DNA of 52,414 nt from Desulfobaccales bacterium (GTDB lineage: Bacteria > Desulfobacterota > Desulfobaccia > Desulfobaccales > 0-14-0-80-60-11), in NCBI GenBank assembly GCA_041648175.1, contig JBAZPO010000021.1, positions 1 through 52,414 on the forward strand. The letters are read 5' to 3'. Within the stretch, counting starts at the first letter, position 1. Every line of letters begins with the position of its first letter. Shown here piece after piece: positions 15,432 through 27,032 of the stretch. The notes beneath the pieces were generated by a model that worked only from the letters and a program-made list of their open reading frames with translations, searched no databases and was not told where the DNA came from. Made by a program: the position numbers and the translations under genes.

Positions 15432-16136
15432 ATGGTAGAGTCGATATTGGTCCAGAAAGCCTACACCTCAATTGTGGAGCACTTCATCAAAACCGGACGC
15501 GCCCCTCATTACACCGAACTTGCCGAAATATTGGGGCTCCGTCCCGATGAAGCCAGGGGCGTGCAGCATAAGGCCGCCGAAGCCTCCATCGCTTGCTGGT
15601 TTGTAGAGGACACCGATTACATCGAGTCCTGGGCGCCGTTTTCTAACGTCCCCACTCATTATCGGGTGACTGTGAAGGGCGAACAGAAGTGGTACGGCCA
15701 GTGAGGGCTGGAAGTGCTGGCCGTGCGCTGGCTCTTTCCCGGCACTGAGGTCCGCATCGACACGCGCTGTCTGGATTGCGGTGAGCCGATTCTGGTTCGC
15801 ATGCGCGACGAAGAGATTTTGGAAGTAAGTCCACCGACGGCTGTCGGCCATATGAACGTTCCGATCTCCAAGTGGGGGGAAACATCTTGGGGATTAAAAT
15901 GAAGTCGCATGAATCTCTTCCGGTCGGAAGAACACGTCAAGAACTGGTCTATTTACGACCCGGTCTCAGCAGACGCTATCATGCCGCTCGCCGACTGGGC
16001 GCTGGCCTTTAGCGGACCCTTGATGCGCCATCGGCTGAAACCGGACTACCTTGCGCGGGTCCAGGAATATACGTCCGAATTATTCCTGGCGTTACAAAAG
16101 CTGGGTAAAACGGGCCCTTTCTGGCAGGCCGGCTAG
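15432..16136 (+). CDS. MerB-family (organomercurial-lyase-like) protein with two predicted selenocysteines
   Basis: One frame of 235 codons, read through UGA at 15702-15704 (residue 91) and 15900-15902 (residue 157), gives 234 aa. Residues 1-80 form the N-terminal helix-turn-helix-like region of MerB (FIKTGRAPHYTELAEILGL, core HYTELAEILG). Residues 88-234 form the catalytic domain. After WYGQ the first UGA aligns with MerB Cys96; the E94 that follows stands near Asp99. C113 in TRCLDCGEP corresponds to MerB Cys117. The second UGA precedes SRMNLFRSEEHVKNW, where MerB has Cys159. Both UGAs have SECIS-like hairpins directly downstream. GGAGG lies 8 nt before ATG. MerB breaks C-Hg bonds by protonolysis using the Cys pair. 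The substrate here is unknown, and no other mer gene is nearby. The alternative, a pseudogene with two nonsense mutations, would have to hit exactly both catalytic codons with UGA. Confidence 0.82.
15705..15740 (+). promoter_or_regulatory. Predicted bacterial SECIS element 1
   Basis: Immediately after the first in-frame UGA, 15711-15714 pairs with 15734-15737 (4 bp, one G-U) and 15716-15721 pairs with 15727-15732 (6 bp, two G-U), separated by one U-U mismatch. The apical loop is CGUGC (15722-15726), starting 17 nt after the UGA. A stem of this size with a GU in a small loop 16-37 nt from UGA is what SelB recognises in bacteria. Confidence 0.65.
15903..15931 (+). promoter_or_regulatory. Predicted bacterial SECIS element 2
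   Basis: After the second in-frame UGA, 15916-15921 (TCTTCC) pairs perfectly with 15926-15931 (GGAAGA) around the loop GGUC (15922-15925). The loop begins 19 nt after the UGA. The loop matches the GGUC core of the E. coli fdhF SECIS, making it a textbook candidate. Confidence 0.75.
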
Positions 16137-16732
16137 GTGGAAGCCTACTGGCGCTTAAGATTATTCGACTCAGCCCAAGGCGAGTCTCGCAGAAGCAATA
16201 CGAAATAGGCGAACCTCAACCAGGCGGGAATGAATCGCGGCATCGGTTAAATTAATGGTTCGAAGGAAAATTGGCTGATAAATGTAGAGATAGAAATAAG
16301 TTTACAATTAATAGTGGCCCCCCATTAGGAGGCAACCGCCCGGGCAAAGTGCGCATATTCACAGGCATGCGCGATTACGCCAAACGTGGAAAATAGCGCC
16401 TCTCGGGTGAGCTAATAGTTAACCCTCAGCCAGCTAAAAAGCTCAAAGCCTGGGGGTCACTCTCTGATTTGCACAAATTTGCTTTCCACCCTAAAATTGA
16501 GGCCAGGCCAAACCCTTACTATCCTCCTGATCGCCCCGCCACGGGCCTTAGATTCAGTCATTTTTTCTGCGCGGCTATCTATTCAATATATCTATATTAA
16601 TCCATGTATACTCGGTGGTAGCTTCTTATACTGAATTGCGCTCATAAGTTAGGGGCTGGCTTAAATGTCCGAAACCGGCTAGCCATAAAGAATAGGGGCA
16701 AAAAGTCCCCCTTTGGAAAAGGGGGATTTAGG
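16137..16732. other. Gene-free stretch after the selenoprotein gene
   Basis: No supported gene. A short open patch near 16313-16398 could be a gene fragment but matches nothing I recognise. The region 16560-16640 is AT-rich. A copy of the CCCCCTTT/AAAGGGGG repeat starts at 16705 and is broken by the element at 16733. Confidence 0.4.
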
Positions 16733-17011
16733 CAGCAGTGTCCGGTTAGAAAATTGCATGAGGTTGTTCTGCCCCCCTCACCCCAGCCCTCTCCCCCCGA
16801 AGCGGGTGGAGAGGGGGTAGGAGATGTGGCCGTTTTAGTAACCATAAGGCATTAAATCGGCTCCACTTTTTCCCCTCTCCCCAATTGGGGAGAGGGTTAG
16901 GGTGAGGGGGAAGTAATCTTCTCGGAGCCGGAAGGGCGCAGCGAATTTTTGAGCTGTTGGACTACGCCCAACGAACTTCCTCATTTGCAAAAACCTAACC
17001 GGACATTGCTG
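16733..17011. mobile_element. MITE with 17-bp terminal inverted repeats and 9-bp target duplication
   Basis: The left end CAGCAGTGTCCGGTTAG (16733-16749) is matched by CTAACCGGACATTGCTG (16995-17011), 16 of 17, and similarity extends inward to about 30 bp. The flanks are identical 9-bp sequences GGATTTAGG (16724-16732 and 17012-17020). Removing the element and one copy restores an intact CCCCCTTT/AAAGGGGG-ATTTAGGGGGATTT repeat, so the insertion history is visible. The 279-bp interior carries two GC-rich hairpins (CTCTCC/GGAGAG type) and no transposase. A 9-bp duplication points to mobilisation by an IS of a 9-bp-duplicating family. Confidence 0.82.
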
Positions 17012-17237
17012 GGATTTAGGGGGATTTGGATTTTCACGTCAAAACCCGCGGCTACCAAATTATCTGTTTAAACGATTTCCTTCTTAGGTGCTCATGCCCC
17101 CCCAATTACCCCCGCAAAACCGAGCGCCCGGTCACTGTCCCCGGACCGCGCGCTGATCCCGCGGTTGCAAAAAAGTGATCGGGTTCCCATCTAGATATGG
17201 TATATTTAAGAGAAATTCTGCAATTTCGAGGTAGTCG

Positions 17238-18365
17238 TTGAAAGCATTACTGGCGTTGGAAGATGGTTTGATCTTACGGGGCCGGTCCTTCACCGGACCC
17301 GGCGAGTGCAGCGGCGAAGTGGTGTTCAACACCGCCATGACCGGTTATCAGGAGATTCTCACCGATCCGTCCTACAAAGGGCAGATCGTCACTATGACCT
17401 ATCCCCTTATGGGCAATTACGGCATTAATAGCGAGGATCTGGAGTCCCGGGGGGTCCACGTGGAAGGCTTCATCGTCAAGGAGTACCACCCCTACCCTTC
17501 CAACTGGCGCTCCCAGGGCAATCTGGCCGATTACCTCAAGGCCTCCGGCAAATTGGGGGTGGAAGGTCTGGACACCCGGGCGCTGACCAAGCGCCTCCGG
17601 GAGGGCGGGGCCATGCGGGGGATTATCTCGACCACGGACCTGGACCCCGCGTCCCTGGTGCGCCGCGCCCAAGCACTCCCCAGTATGGAGGGTCAGGACC
17701 TGGTGCCCCTGGTGACCTGCGCCCAGGCCTATTGGTGGCCCGAAGTGCCGGCCCCGGGTAGTGCGCCCCAAGACCTGGCCGTCCTCTGGACCCAAAAGTC
17801 CGGCAAAAAAGTGGTCCTCTACGACTACGGCGTTAAATTCAATATTATCAGAAGCTTAAAAGAACGGGGCCTGGAGGTCCTGGTGGTGCCCGCCACCACC
17901 CCGGCCACGAGCATCCTGGCCCTTAAACCCGACGGCGTGGTCCTCAGCAACGGCCCCGGAGACCCGGCCGCGGTCACCTATGCCGTGGACAACGTGCGCC
18001 AGTGTCTGGGGTCGCAGCCCATGTTCGGCATCTGCCTGGGACACCAGCTCATGGGTTTGGCCATGGGGGGCCGCACCTTTAAACTCAAATTCGGCCATCA
18101 CGGGGCCAACCAACCGGTTAAGAATAAACTCTCGGGCAAAGTCGAGATCACTTCCCAGAATCACGGCTTTGCCGTGGACCTGGAATCCATCCCCGACCCC
18201 GCGGTCCAGCTGACCCACGTCAACCTCAACGATGGCACCTTAGAGGGCCTGCGCCATCCCAAACTGGCGGCCTTCTCGGTGCAGTACCACCCCGAGGCCG
18301 CCCCCGGCCCCCATGACGCCAACTATCTCTTCGAGGAATTCTTGGAGATGGTCAAGGGGAATTGA
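17238..18365 (+). CDS. carA: Carbamoyl-phosphate synthase small (glutaminase) subunit
   Basis: A 375-aa subunit that hydrolyses glutamine and passes ammonia to CarB for carbamoyl phosphate synthesis (arginine and pyrimidines). The N-terminal CPSase small-chain domain (FTGPGECSGEVVFNTAM, core GEVVFNTAMTGYQE) is followed by a class I glutaminase with nucleophile C266 in FGICLGHQ and H351/E353 in YHPEA. Start is TTG 17238 with GAGG about 7 nt upstream. Its partner carB lies 4.9 kb downstream on the same strand, with three unrelated genes between them, so the usual carAB operon is split. Confidence 0.95.
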   Translation: MKALLALEDGLILRGRSFTGPGECSGEVVFNTAMTGYQEILTDPSYKGQIVTMTYPLMGNYGINSEDLESRGVHVEGFIVKEYHPYPSNWRSQGNLADYLKASGKLGVEGLDTRALTKRLREGGAMRGIISTTDLDPASLVRRAQALPSMEGQDLVPLVTCAQAYWWPEVPAPGSAPQDLAVLWTQKSGKKVVLYDYGVKFNIIRSLKERGLEVLVVPATTPATSILALKPDGVVLSNGPGDPAAVTYAVDNVRQCLGSQPMFGICLGHQLMGLAMGGRTFKLKFGHHGANQPVKNKLSGKVEITSQNHGFAVDLESIPDPAVQLTHVNLNDGTLEGLRHPKLAAFSVQYHPEAAPGPHDANYLFEEFLEMVKGN

Positions 18366-18802
18366 ACTCATGGCGACACACAGTGCCTTTGGAAATTTTG
18401 CGTCAGTTGTTGTAGGGTGCGTTTCACGCACCATGTTCTCGTTCCCAAGCTGTGCTTGGGAACGCATTATTCAGCCAAGTTGAGCTTGGCATCCTTAGAT
18501 GTTCCCAAGTGCAACTTGGGAACAAGTTGAATGTCGTCATACATGAGTATTTCGGCGTTTGTTGCTTGTTCCCAAGCTGTGCTTGGGAACGCATTATCGA
18601 GCCAAGCTGAGCTTGGCATCCATTGATGTTCCCAAGTGCAACTTGGGAACAAGTTGAACGAGCTTCCGCTTTTGGTAAGCGGACTCAAAGGAATATTGGC
18701 TGACAGTAAGCCGTAGGATGCATCTTACGCACCATTAAACGAGGCTAAAGCGGGCATATAAGACTGCCGCAATCCGGCGGCGAAGCAAACCTCGCGGTGT
18801 AC
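18366..18802. other. Intergenic region with hairpin repeats
   Basis: Contains REP-like units: GTAGGGTGCGTTTCACGCACC (18411-18431, about 20 bp), a two-copy tandem multi-hairpin repeat (18441-18659, listed separately), and a related GTAGGATGCATCTTACGCACC-type unit near 18713-18733. No gene is seen. Confidence 0.6.
18441..18659. repeat. Two direct copies of a 92-bp multi-hairpin repeat
   Basis: Copy 1 is 18441-18532 and copy 2 is 18568-18659, about 93% identical with a 35-bp spacer. Each contains three short palindromes: CCCAAGCTGTGCTTGGG, GCCAAGCTGAGCTTGGC (or the TT variant) and CCCAAGTGCAACTTGGG. This looks like a REP/BIME-type intergenic element and not a CRISPR, since there are only two units and each is self-complementary. 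Confidence 0.75.
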
Positions 18803-20059
18803 ATGAAAAAACCCCTGGTCATCATCTCCATCATCCTGGCGGCCGCGGTGTTTCTCTGGGCCGGGCCTTTCGCCTGGTACAACCTGCGCGGCGCCGGACC
18901 CGCGTTTCTGAGCCCGCCCAAAGACATTGCTAAAGCCCCGGAGGCAACCCCCGGCGCCGGTACCCCTCCCCTGCTCGAATCTGCCTCTTCTGACTTGTTG
19001 CTCCCCCCGGGGTTTACCATCTCGGTTTTTGCCGACCACGTCCCCGGCGCCCGGGTCCTGGCCGAAGACCCCGAAGGCACCCTCCTGGTCAGCCTCACCC
19101 GCCAGGGCAAGGTGGTGGCCCTGCCGGATAAAAACGCTGACGGCGTCGCCGATGACGTAGTGACCGTGGTCCAGGGCCTGAACAACCCTCACGGCCTGGC
19201 CTTTACGAAAAATACAAAAAACACAAAAAAACCTGAAGAGAAACCGCGGCTCTATGTGGCGGAGACCGGCCAGGTGGCGATATACGATTACGACCCCGAA
19301 CACCTCAAAGCCACCAATAAGAAAAAGATCATCGACCTCCCCCCGGGCGGACGCCATTTCACCCGGACCCTCCTGTTCCTGCCCCCGCCCCAGCAGCAGC
19401 GCCTCTTGATTTCTGTAGGCTCCAACTGCAACGTCTGCGAAGAAAAGGATTGGCGTTACGCCAAGATCCTGATTGCCGACGCCGATGGCGCTAACCTTCA
19501 AACCTATGCCTCAGGCCTGCGCAACTCGGTGTTCATGGCCCGCCATCCCCTCAGCAAGCATATCTGGGCCACGGAAATGGGCCGGGATTATCTCGGGGAT
19601 AACCTGCCGCCGGACGAAATTAATCTCATCATGCACGGCGAAAATTACGGCTGGCCCTGGTGCTACGGCAAGCGGGTCCACGACGAACAGTTCGATCCCA
19701 GCGGCTCCCGCCGGGGCTTCTGCCAGGACACCATCCCTGCCTTTATCGACCTTCCGGCCCACTCCAGCCCCCTCGGACTGGCCTTCTTCCCTAAGGCGTG
19801 GCCCGAAGAGTTCCGCTATAACCTCCTGGTGGCCTACCACGGCTCCTGGAACCGCTCCGAGCCCACGGGCTTTAAAGTAGTGCGCTACAAGCTGGACGCC
19901 GCCGGCAACCCTATGGACGCCCAGGACTTCATCACCGGCTGGCTGACCCCCCACGGCGCCCTGGGCCGCCCGGTGGATATCCTGATCAAAGACGACGGCA
20001 CGATTTTTATTTCAGATGACAAGGCGGGGGTGGTGTATCAGGTGGTCTATAGGAAATAA
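18803..20059 (+). CDS. Sorbosone/glucose dehydrogenase-like beta-propeller protein
   Basis: A 418-aa exported or membrane-anchored protein. A signal anchor covers residues 4-26; the rest is a six-bladed propeller of the GSDH/L-sorbosone dehydrogenase type: PPGFTISVFADHVPGARVLA (core GFTISVFA), NADGVADD, LNNPHGLAF, HFTRTLLF, GLRNSVF, GENYGWPWCYG and SPLGLAFFP. Soluble members use PQQ and act on sugars in the periplasm. No PQQ genes are in the window. I chose ATG 18803; a GTG at 18797 is also possible and neither has a clear ribosome site. The N-terminal region has a Lys/Asn/Thr-rich insertion near residue 135-150. Confidence 0.8.
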   Translation: MKKPLVIISIILAAAVFLWAGPFAWYNLRGAGPAFLSPPKDIAKAPEATPGAGTPPLLESASSDLLLPPGFTISVFADHVPGARVLAEDPEGTLLVSLTRQGKVVALPDKNADGVADDVVTVVQGLNNPHGLAFTKNTKNTKKPEEKPRLYVAETGQVAIYDYDPEHLKATNKKKIIDLPPGGRHFTRTLLFLPPPQQQRLLISVGSNCNVCEEKDWRYAKILIADADGANLQTYASGLRNSVFMARHPLSKHIWATEMGRDYLGDNLPPDEINLIMHGENYGWPWCYGKRVHDEQFDPSGSRRGFCQDTIPAFIDLPAHSSPLGLAFFPKAWPEEFRYNLLVAYHGSWNRSEPTGFKVVRYKLDAAGNPMDAQDFITGWLTPHGALGRPVDILIKDDGTIFISDDKAGVVYQVVYRK

Positions 20060-20118
20060 CTTGTTATTTGAAAAGATTGTATTAACATTATGTAACTTTC
20101 GTTTTAGAGGAGAATACA

Positions 20119-21939
20119 TTGAATGCAATGCTGAGCACTGCGGGCGCGTTAGCCGCTAAGAAACTTTTTAAGCAAGTTGTGCTTGACCTTTATCAAGCTT
20201 TGGTCCAGCAAACAGGCCGTAAAATCAAACAATGGAATACAGATCAACAAATCGATAAACTTTATCAACAAATTGGCCAAGTCCGCAAAGTAAAAACGAT
20301 ATGGCAGATTGATAAACCTGTCGATCTCATTGATTTCTATTGTGATTCCCATGTCCTATTAGATGGAAAGAGATCTAAAGTCAGCAAACTTTCCGACTTC
20401 AAGACAAAAAATAATATTCTTATTCAGGGTATTGCTGGTCAAGGAAAATCTATCTTACTTAGATACTTATGTTCTGTGGAACTGGGTAGAGGGGAATATA
20501 TTCCCATATTCTTAGAACTCAGACGGGTTAGCCACTTAGAAACTTTAAATGATCGCATTTTCACGGCATTTAAAAGCTTAAAACTTGATATAGATGATGA
20601 AATATTCACAGCTTTAGCGGCCTCTGGGAAGATTGTGCTTTTGCTGGATGCCTTTGACGAAGTGCCTGACGACCTAAAATCGAGGGTCCTTTCAGAAATT
20701 GAGGATTTGATTGCCACAAGGCCAAATATAAGAGTCATAGTTACATCGCGCCCGCATCACGACATAAGATTTTCTAACTACTTCAATGTTGTAATGCTTG
20801 ATAATCTTCAAAAAGATGAGTATAAGAATGTCATTAAAAAATTGGCCTCTGGTCAAACTTGGGCCGACACATTAATTGATCATATAGAGAATCATGCCAG
20901 GCATATTATAGATCTTTTGTGCACACCTCTTATGGTGACCCTTCTCGTTTTATCCTACAAGTCTTATAAACAACTCCCTGCTAAGCTGTCTGATTTCTAT
21001 GATTCGCTTTTTCAAACCCTTCTTCAGCGACATGATGGTACGAAACCAGGATTTACGCGAAAAAGAAGCTGTGCACTTGATGACAATCAATATCGGCAGG
21101 TCTTTGAAACTTTGTGCATTCTTGCCAAAAAGACAGGGCAACAATCCTTTAATGACGAGGGAATATATTCTCTATCACAGGAAGCTCTTCAACAATGTGT
21201 CTTGAATGCTAATGCTTCTTCTTATGTAGATGATATTGTTAAGATTACTTGTCTTTTGGTGCGTGACGGTGAAGAATATCGTTTTATTCATAAAACTGTA
21301 CAAGAATATTACACGGCTTCCTATATACGGAAAAAACCGGAAGCATGGGCAATTGATTTTTATGAGCGCCTAAGGAGTTCGGACGGTCTTCTCCCTTGGG
21401 GCCAAGAATTAGAATTTCTGTCAGAAATAGATACATATAGATATAATAAATATTTTCTTCTACCAATGATTTTAAATTTACTTCGTTTACAAGAAAACGA
21501 TTTGGAATTTCCAAGTTGCGAAGTTCAATTACTTGCAACAGATAGCCTTCTATCTAATTATTTTGTTGTAGTAGAATGGAAAGATAATGATGAACTGGGG
21601 GGAAGTAATTCCATATATAATAAGAATCGAAGTTTCCTTAGTTGGAAATTAATAAATGATAATATTCATAATATCTTTGAGGGTCTGGCCAAATTATTGG
21701 ACAGAGCTAATTCTAACCTCAATAAAATAAAAGAATTAAAAGATTATAGATATCATAATTCACAAGAAAATAATAATGTATCATATTATTCTTTTAATGA
21801 TTTAATAAAGATAGGAATAGCCCCAGAGCTATCGTCAATAATTGAAGGTGAAAGTCAACGAATCTTTAGAAAAGCGCAAGAAATATGGAAATCTACAAAA
21901 AATGAGGAGAATCCCTCACTCTTAGATGGGCTTGTTTAG
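20119..21939 (+). CDS. Solitary NACHT-family STAND NTPase
   Basis: A 606-aa protein. Residues 1-95 are a short alpha-helical N-terminus, 100-270 a NACHT NTPase (Walker A GIAGQGKS at 104-111, Walker B VLLLDAFDE at 173-181, VTSRPHHD arginine finger region), 270-400 the winged-helix/helical STAND part (TPLMVTLLVLSY; FIHKTVQEYY), and 400-606 a C-terminal region without obvious repeats. The gene is AT-rich and uses codons unlike the flanking GC-rich genes, indicating transfer. bNACHT and Avs proteins of this build act in phage defence. No separate effector is fused. Start TTG 20119 has GAGGAG 6 nt upstream. Confidence 0.85.
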   Translation: MNAMLSTAGALAAKKLFKQVVLDLYQALVQQTGRKIKQWNTDQQIDKLYQQIGQVRKVKTIWQIDKPVDLIDFYCDSHVLLDGKRSKVSKLSDFKTKNNILIQGIAGQGKSILLRYLCSVELGRGEYIPIFLELRRVSHLETLNDRIFTAFKSLKLDIDDEIFTALAASGKIVLLLDAFDEVPDDLKSRVLSEIEDLIATRPNIRVIVTSRPHHDIRFSNYFNVVMLDNLQKDEYKNVIKKLASGQTWADTLIDHIENHARHIIDLLCTPLMVTLLVLSYKSYKQLPAKLSDFYDSLFQTLLQRHDGTKPGFTRKRSCALDDNQYRQVFETLCILAKKTGQQSFNDEGIYSLSQEALQQCVLNANASSYVDDIVKITCLLVRDGEEYRFIHKTVQEYYTASYIRKKPEAWAIDFYERLRSSDGLLPWGQELEFLSEIDTYRYNKYFLLPMILNLLRLQENDLEFPSCEVQLLATDSLLSNYFVVVEWKDNDELGGSNSIYNKNRSFLSWKLINDNIHNIFEGLAKLLDRANSNLNKIKELKDYRYHNSQENNNVSYYSFNDLIKIGIAPELSSIIEGESQRIFRKAQEIWKSTKNEENPSLLDGLV

Positions 21940-22089
21940 CCATGTAGGGTGGACCCAGCCCACCTTATATGTGTGCCGCAAACTCCCGCTTGAGAGTAAC
22001 TTTTAAAGAAAAAATACAAATTGCGGGACAAACTGCAGGGCCATACCTATATTAAAAGGTTGAGAATAAGGGTAAAAAGGGGTCTCGGC

Positions 22090-22938
22090 ATGCAAAAGAA
22101 AATCTCCTCCGGCTTGATCGCAATCTTACTCTTGGCCTTGATTCTTCCCGTCAGTCTCCACGCCGCCGTCGTCGGCCGCTTCACCCAGGTCCGGGGCGAA
22201 GTTGACCTGCTCAAGGGCGGCAAAATCCCCGGCCTCCCCGTTAAGCTCAGGGATGGCGTGGAACCTGGTGATGTCATCCGCACCAAGGCCAGGGCCAGGG
22301 CCGAACTGACCATGATGGATGACTCGATCCTTGTCCTGGCGCCGGAGTCCCGCCTGGCGGTGGCGGATTATTCCTATAATCGCGCCACGAATGAGCGCCG
22401 GGCCGTGATCCGCCTCTTTAAGGGTCTGGTGCACACCGTGGTCAATCGCATCATCCAGACCGAAGAGCCGGATTTCATCATGGAAACCCACACCGCGGTC
22501 ATCGGCGTGCGCGGCACCGACTGGTATACCCTCCTGGCCCCGGCGTTTTCCTCGGTGTATCTGGCCCGGGGGACCTTGGGCGTCAGCTCCAATCTCCCCA
22601 CTATTCCGGCCCAACTCCTGCTCCAGTCCATGCATTTTACCCAGGTCCCCATGGGCAAACAACCCTTTCTGGCCAAACCCATGTCCATGGAAATGATCGG
22701 CATCCTAGAGCGGCTCATGGACACCGGGATAGTGGCCGGGGGCTTACTGGGACCTGGCGGGCTACCTCCGGTGGGCGGCGAATATCAGTTGCCACCCGGA
22801 CTACCCACCAGTCCTGATCAGCGCTTAAGACAAGAGTTCTATACTCCCCCGGTGCTCCAGCCGCAGCCTCAGATACCGGCTCCAACTCCGGGTCCATCCC
22901 ATGGCCCGAGTTCACCCTCCAGCCCATCGACCTCCTAA
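22090..22938 (+). CDS. FecR-domain exported protein
   Basis: A 282-aa protein with a signal peptide (residues 5-25, cleavage near SLHA) and a FecR-type domain (residues about 30-150: VRGEVDLLKGG, GDVIRTKARARAELTMMDDS cut to GDVIRTKARA, TAVIGVRGTDW). The last 70 residues are Pro/Ser-rich, probably disordered. In this form, without a sigma-factor partner, FecR domains occur in periplasmic or surface proteins of unknown role. I chose ATG 22090, because the longer open frame from 22021 lacks a signal peptide at its own N-terminus. Confidence 0.75.
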   Translation: MQKKISSGLIAILLLALILPVSLHAAVVGRFTQVRGEVDLLKGGKIPGLPVKLRDGVEPGDVIRTKARARAELTMMDDSILVLAPESRLAVADYSYNRATNERRAVIRLFKGLVHTVVNRIIQTEEPDFIMETHTAVIGVRGTDWYTLLAPAFSSVYLARGTLGVSSNLPTIPAQLLLQSMHFTQVPMGKQPFLAKPMSMEMIGILERLMDTGIVAGGLLGPGGLPPVGGEYQLPPGLPTSPDQRLRQEFYTPPVLQPQPQIPAPTPGPSHGPSSPSSPSTS

Positions 22939-23283
22939 ACAGTTGCCGATGCGAGGTGGAAGAGAACCTGCCGGATAGAGGCATAAAAATCTATGGCCTT
23001 GGAGCTCATAAAAGAATAAAATTATACGATTTCTTTAGACGAGTTACCTCCAGGTCACCAGGCCGGCCCCGGCCTGGTGATTTGCTGAACAAGACTTAAC
23101 AAAATGCTTCCCTGCATCCCTTCTTCACAGAAGGGGTGAAGGAAAGAGAATCACTTATCTGTTCCCACAATTTATTAAACCCGCCTGACCGCGCCGAGGG
23201 CTCGTCCTTCACGGTACGGGCCAGGGAAAGGAATATTGGGTCCGGCCGAGGGTTCATCCAAGCCGCCCAATTATCAGGTAAAA
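22939..23283. other. Intergenic region before carB with one strong hairpin
   Basis: CACCAGGCC (23056-23064) pairs with GGCCTGGTG (23071-23079); no T-run follows, so it is either a weak terminator for the FecR gene or a REP-like unit. A second smaller hairpin (CCCTTCTTCACAGAAGGGG) lies near 23116-23134. No gene is seen. Confidence 0.4.
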
Positions 23284-26535
<3,252 letters not shown>

Positions 26536-26825
26536 TCAAGGAGATCAACCAGCTAATAGCGCAGATAATACGGTAGCCGCAGGCTTCAGCCTGCGTCATG
26601 TAGGGTGTACCCACCGAATGTGGCGGTAGCACAGGCTTTCCAGCCTGTGCAAAAAAACCTTTGGTGGCATAGGCGTCTCGCCTGTGCTGAGAGACTTATA
26701 GACGGGGTGTAGGTTGCGTCCTGCGCCCCACCACCGGGGGCCACGCCCGTCAAATATGTCGGTAAATGGCGGGTTAAATAGATAATTTCCAGCAAATTTG
26801 TTAAGATGCATTAAAGGTGAACAAA
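26536..26825. other. REP-like repeats between carB and a toxin-antitoxin pair
   Basis: Several palindromes occur: GCAGGCTTCAGCCTGC (26580-26595), CACAGGCTTTCCAGCCTGTG (26630-26649), AGGCGTCTCGCCT (26669-26681) and a GTAGGGTGTACCCACC unit near 26600. The same CACAGGCT..AGCCTGTG palindrome recurs inside the element at 51904-52080. No gene is seen. Confidence 0.5.
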
Positions 26826-27032
26826 ATGACCCGGCTTGAGCAATTAGTCAAGGAACTTCCGCCCGAATTGCACCGTGAAGCCGAAGACTTCTTGGAATTT
26901 CTCTTGGCCAAACGATCTCGCAAGAAAAAAGCAGCATTAAAATTGGACTGGCGTGGCGGCTTGCGCGACTTGCGGGACCGGTACACTTCCGTGGAACTCC
27001 AACACAAGGCTCAGGAATGGTGGGGAGATTAG
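26826..27032 (+). CDS. DUF2281/VapB-like antitoxin
   Basis: A 68-aa protein opening MTRLEQLVKELPPELHREAEDF (core VKELPPEL) with FLEFLLAKR following: the signature of the DUF2281 antitoxin family. The C-terminal half ends with a WRGGLRDLRDRYTSVELQ segment (core GLRDLRDRY) that would clamp the toxin. ATG 26826 has AAAGGTGA about 5 nt upstream. It overlaps the PIN toxin gene by 16 nt, as usual for such pairs. Confidence 0.8.
   Translation: MTRLEQLVKELPPELHREAEDFLEFLLAKRSRKKKAALKLDWRGGLRDLRDRYTSVELQHKAQEWWGD

Noticed and set aside
15432..16136. Reading the MerB-family locus as a pseudogene with two nonsense mutations, or as three small genes
   Set aside because: Both interruptions are UGA, both fall at catalytic Cys positions, both have downstream SECIS-like hairpins, and only the first segment has a ribosome site. 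Selenocysteine is the simpler reading, though unproven.
16313..16398. Short open patch that could be a gene fragment
   Set aside because: About 28 codons with no ribosome site and no recognisable family.
18441..18659. Possible CRISPR array
   Set aside because: There are only two units, each 92 bp and internally palindromic, with one 35-bp spacer and no cas genes. It fits a REP/BIME element.
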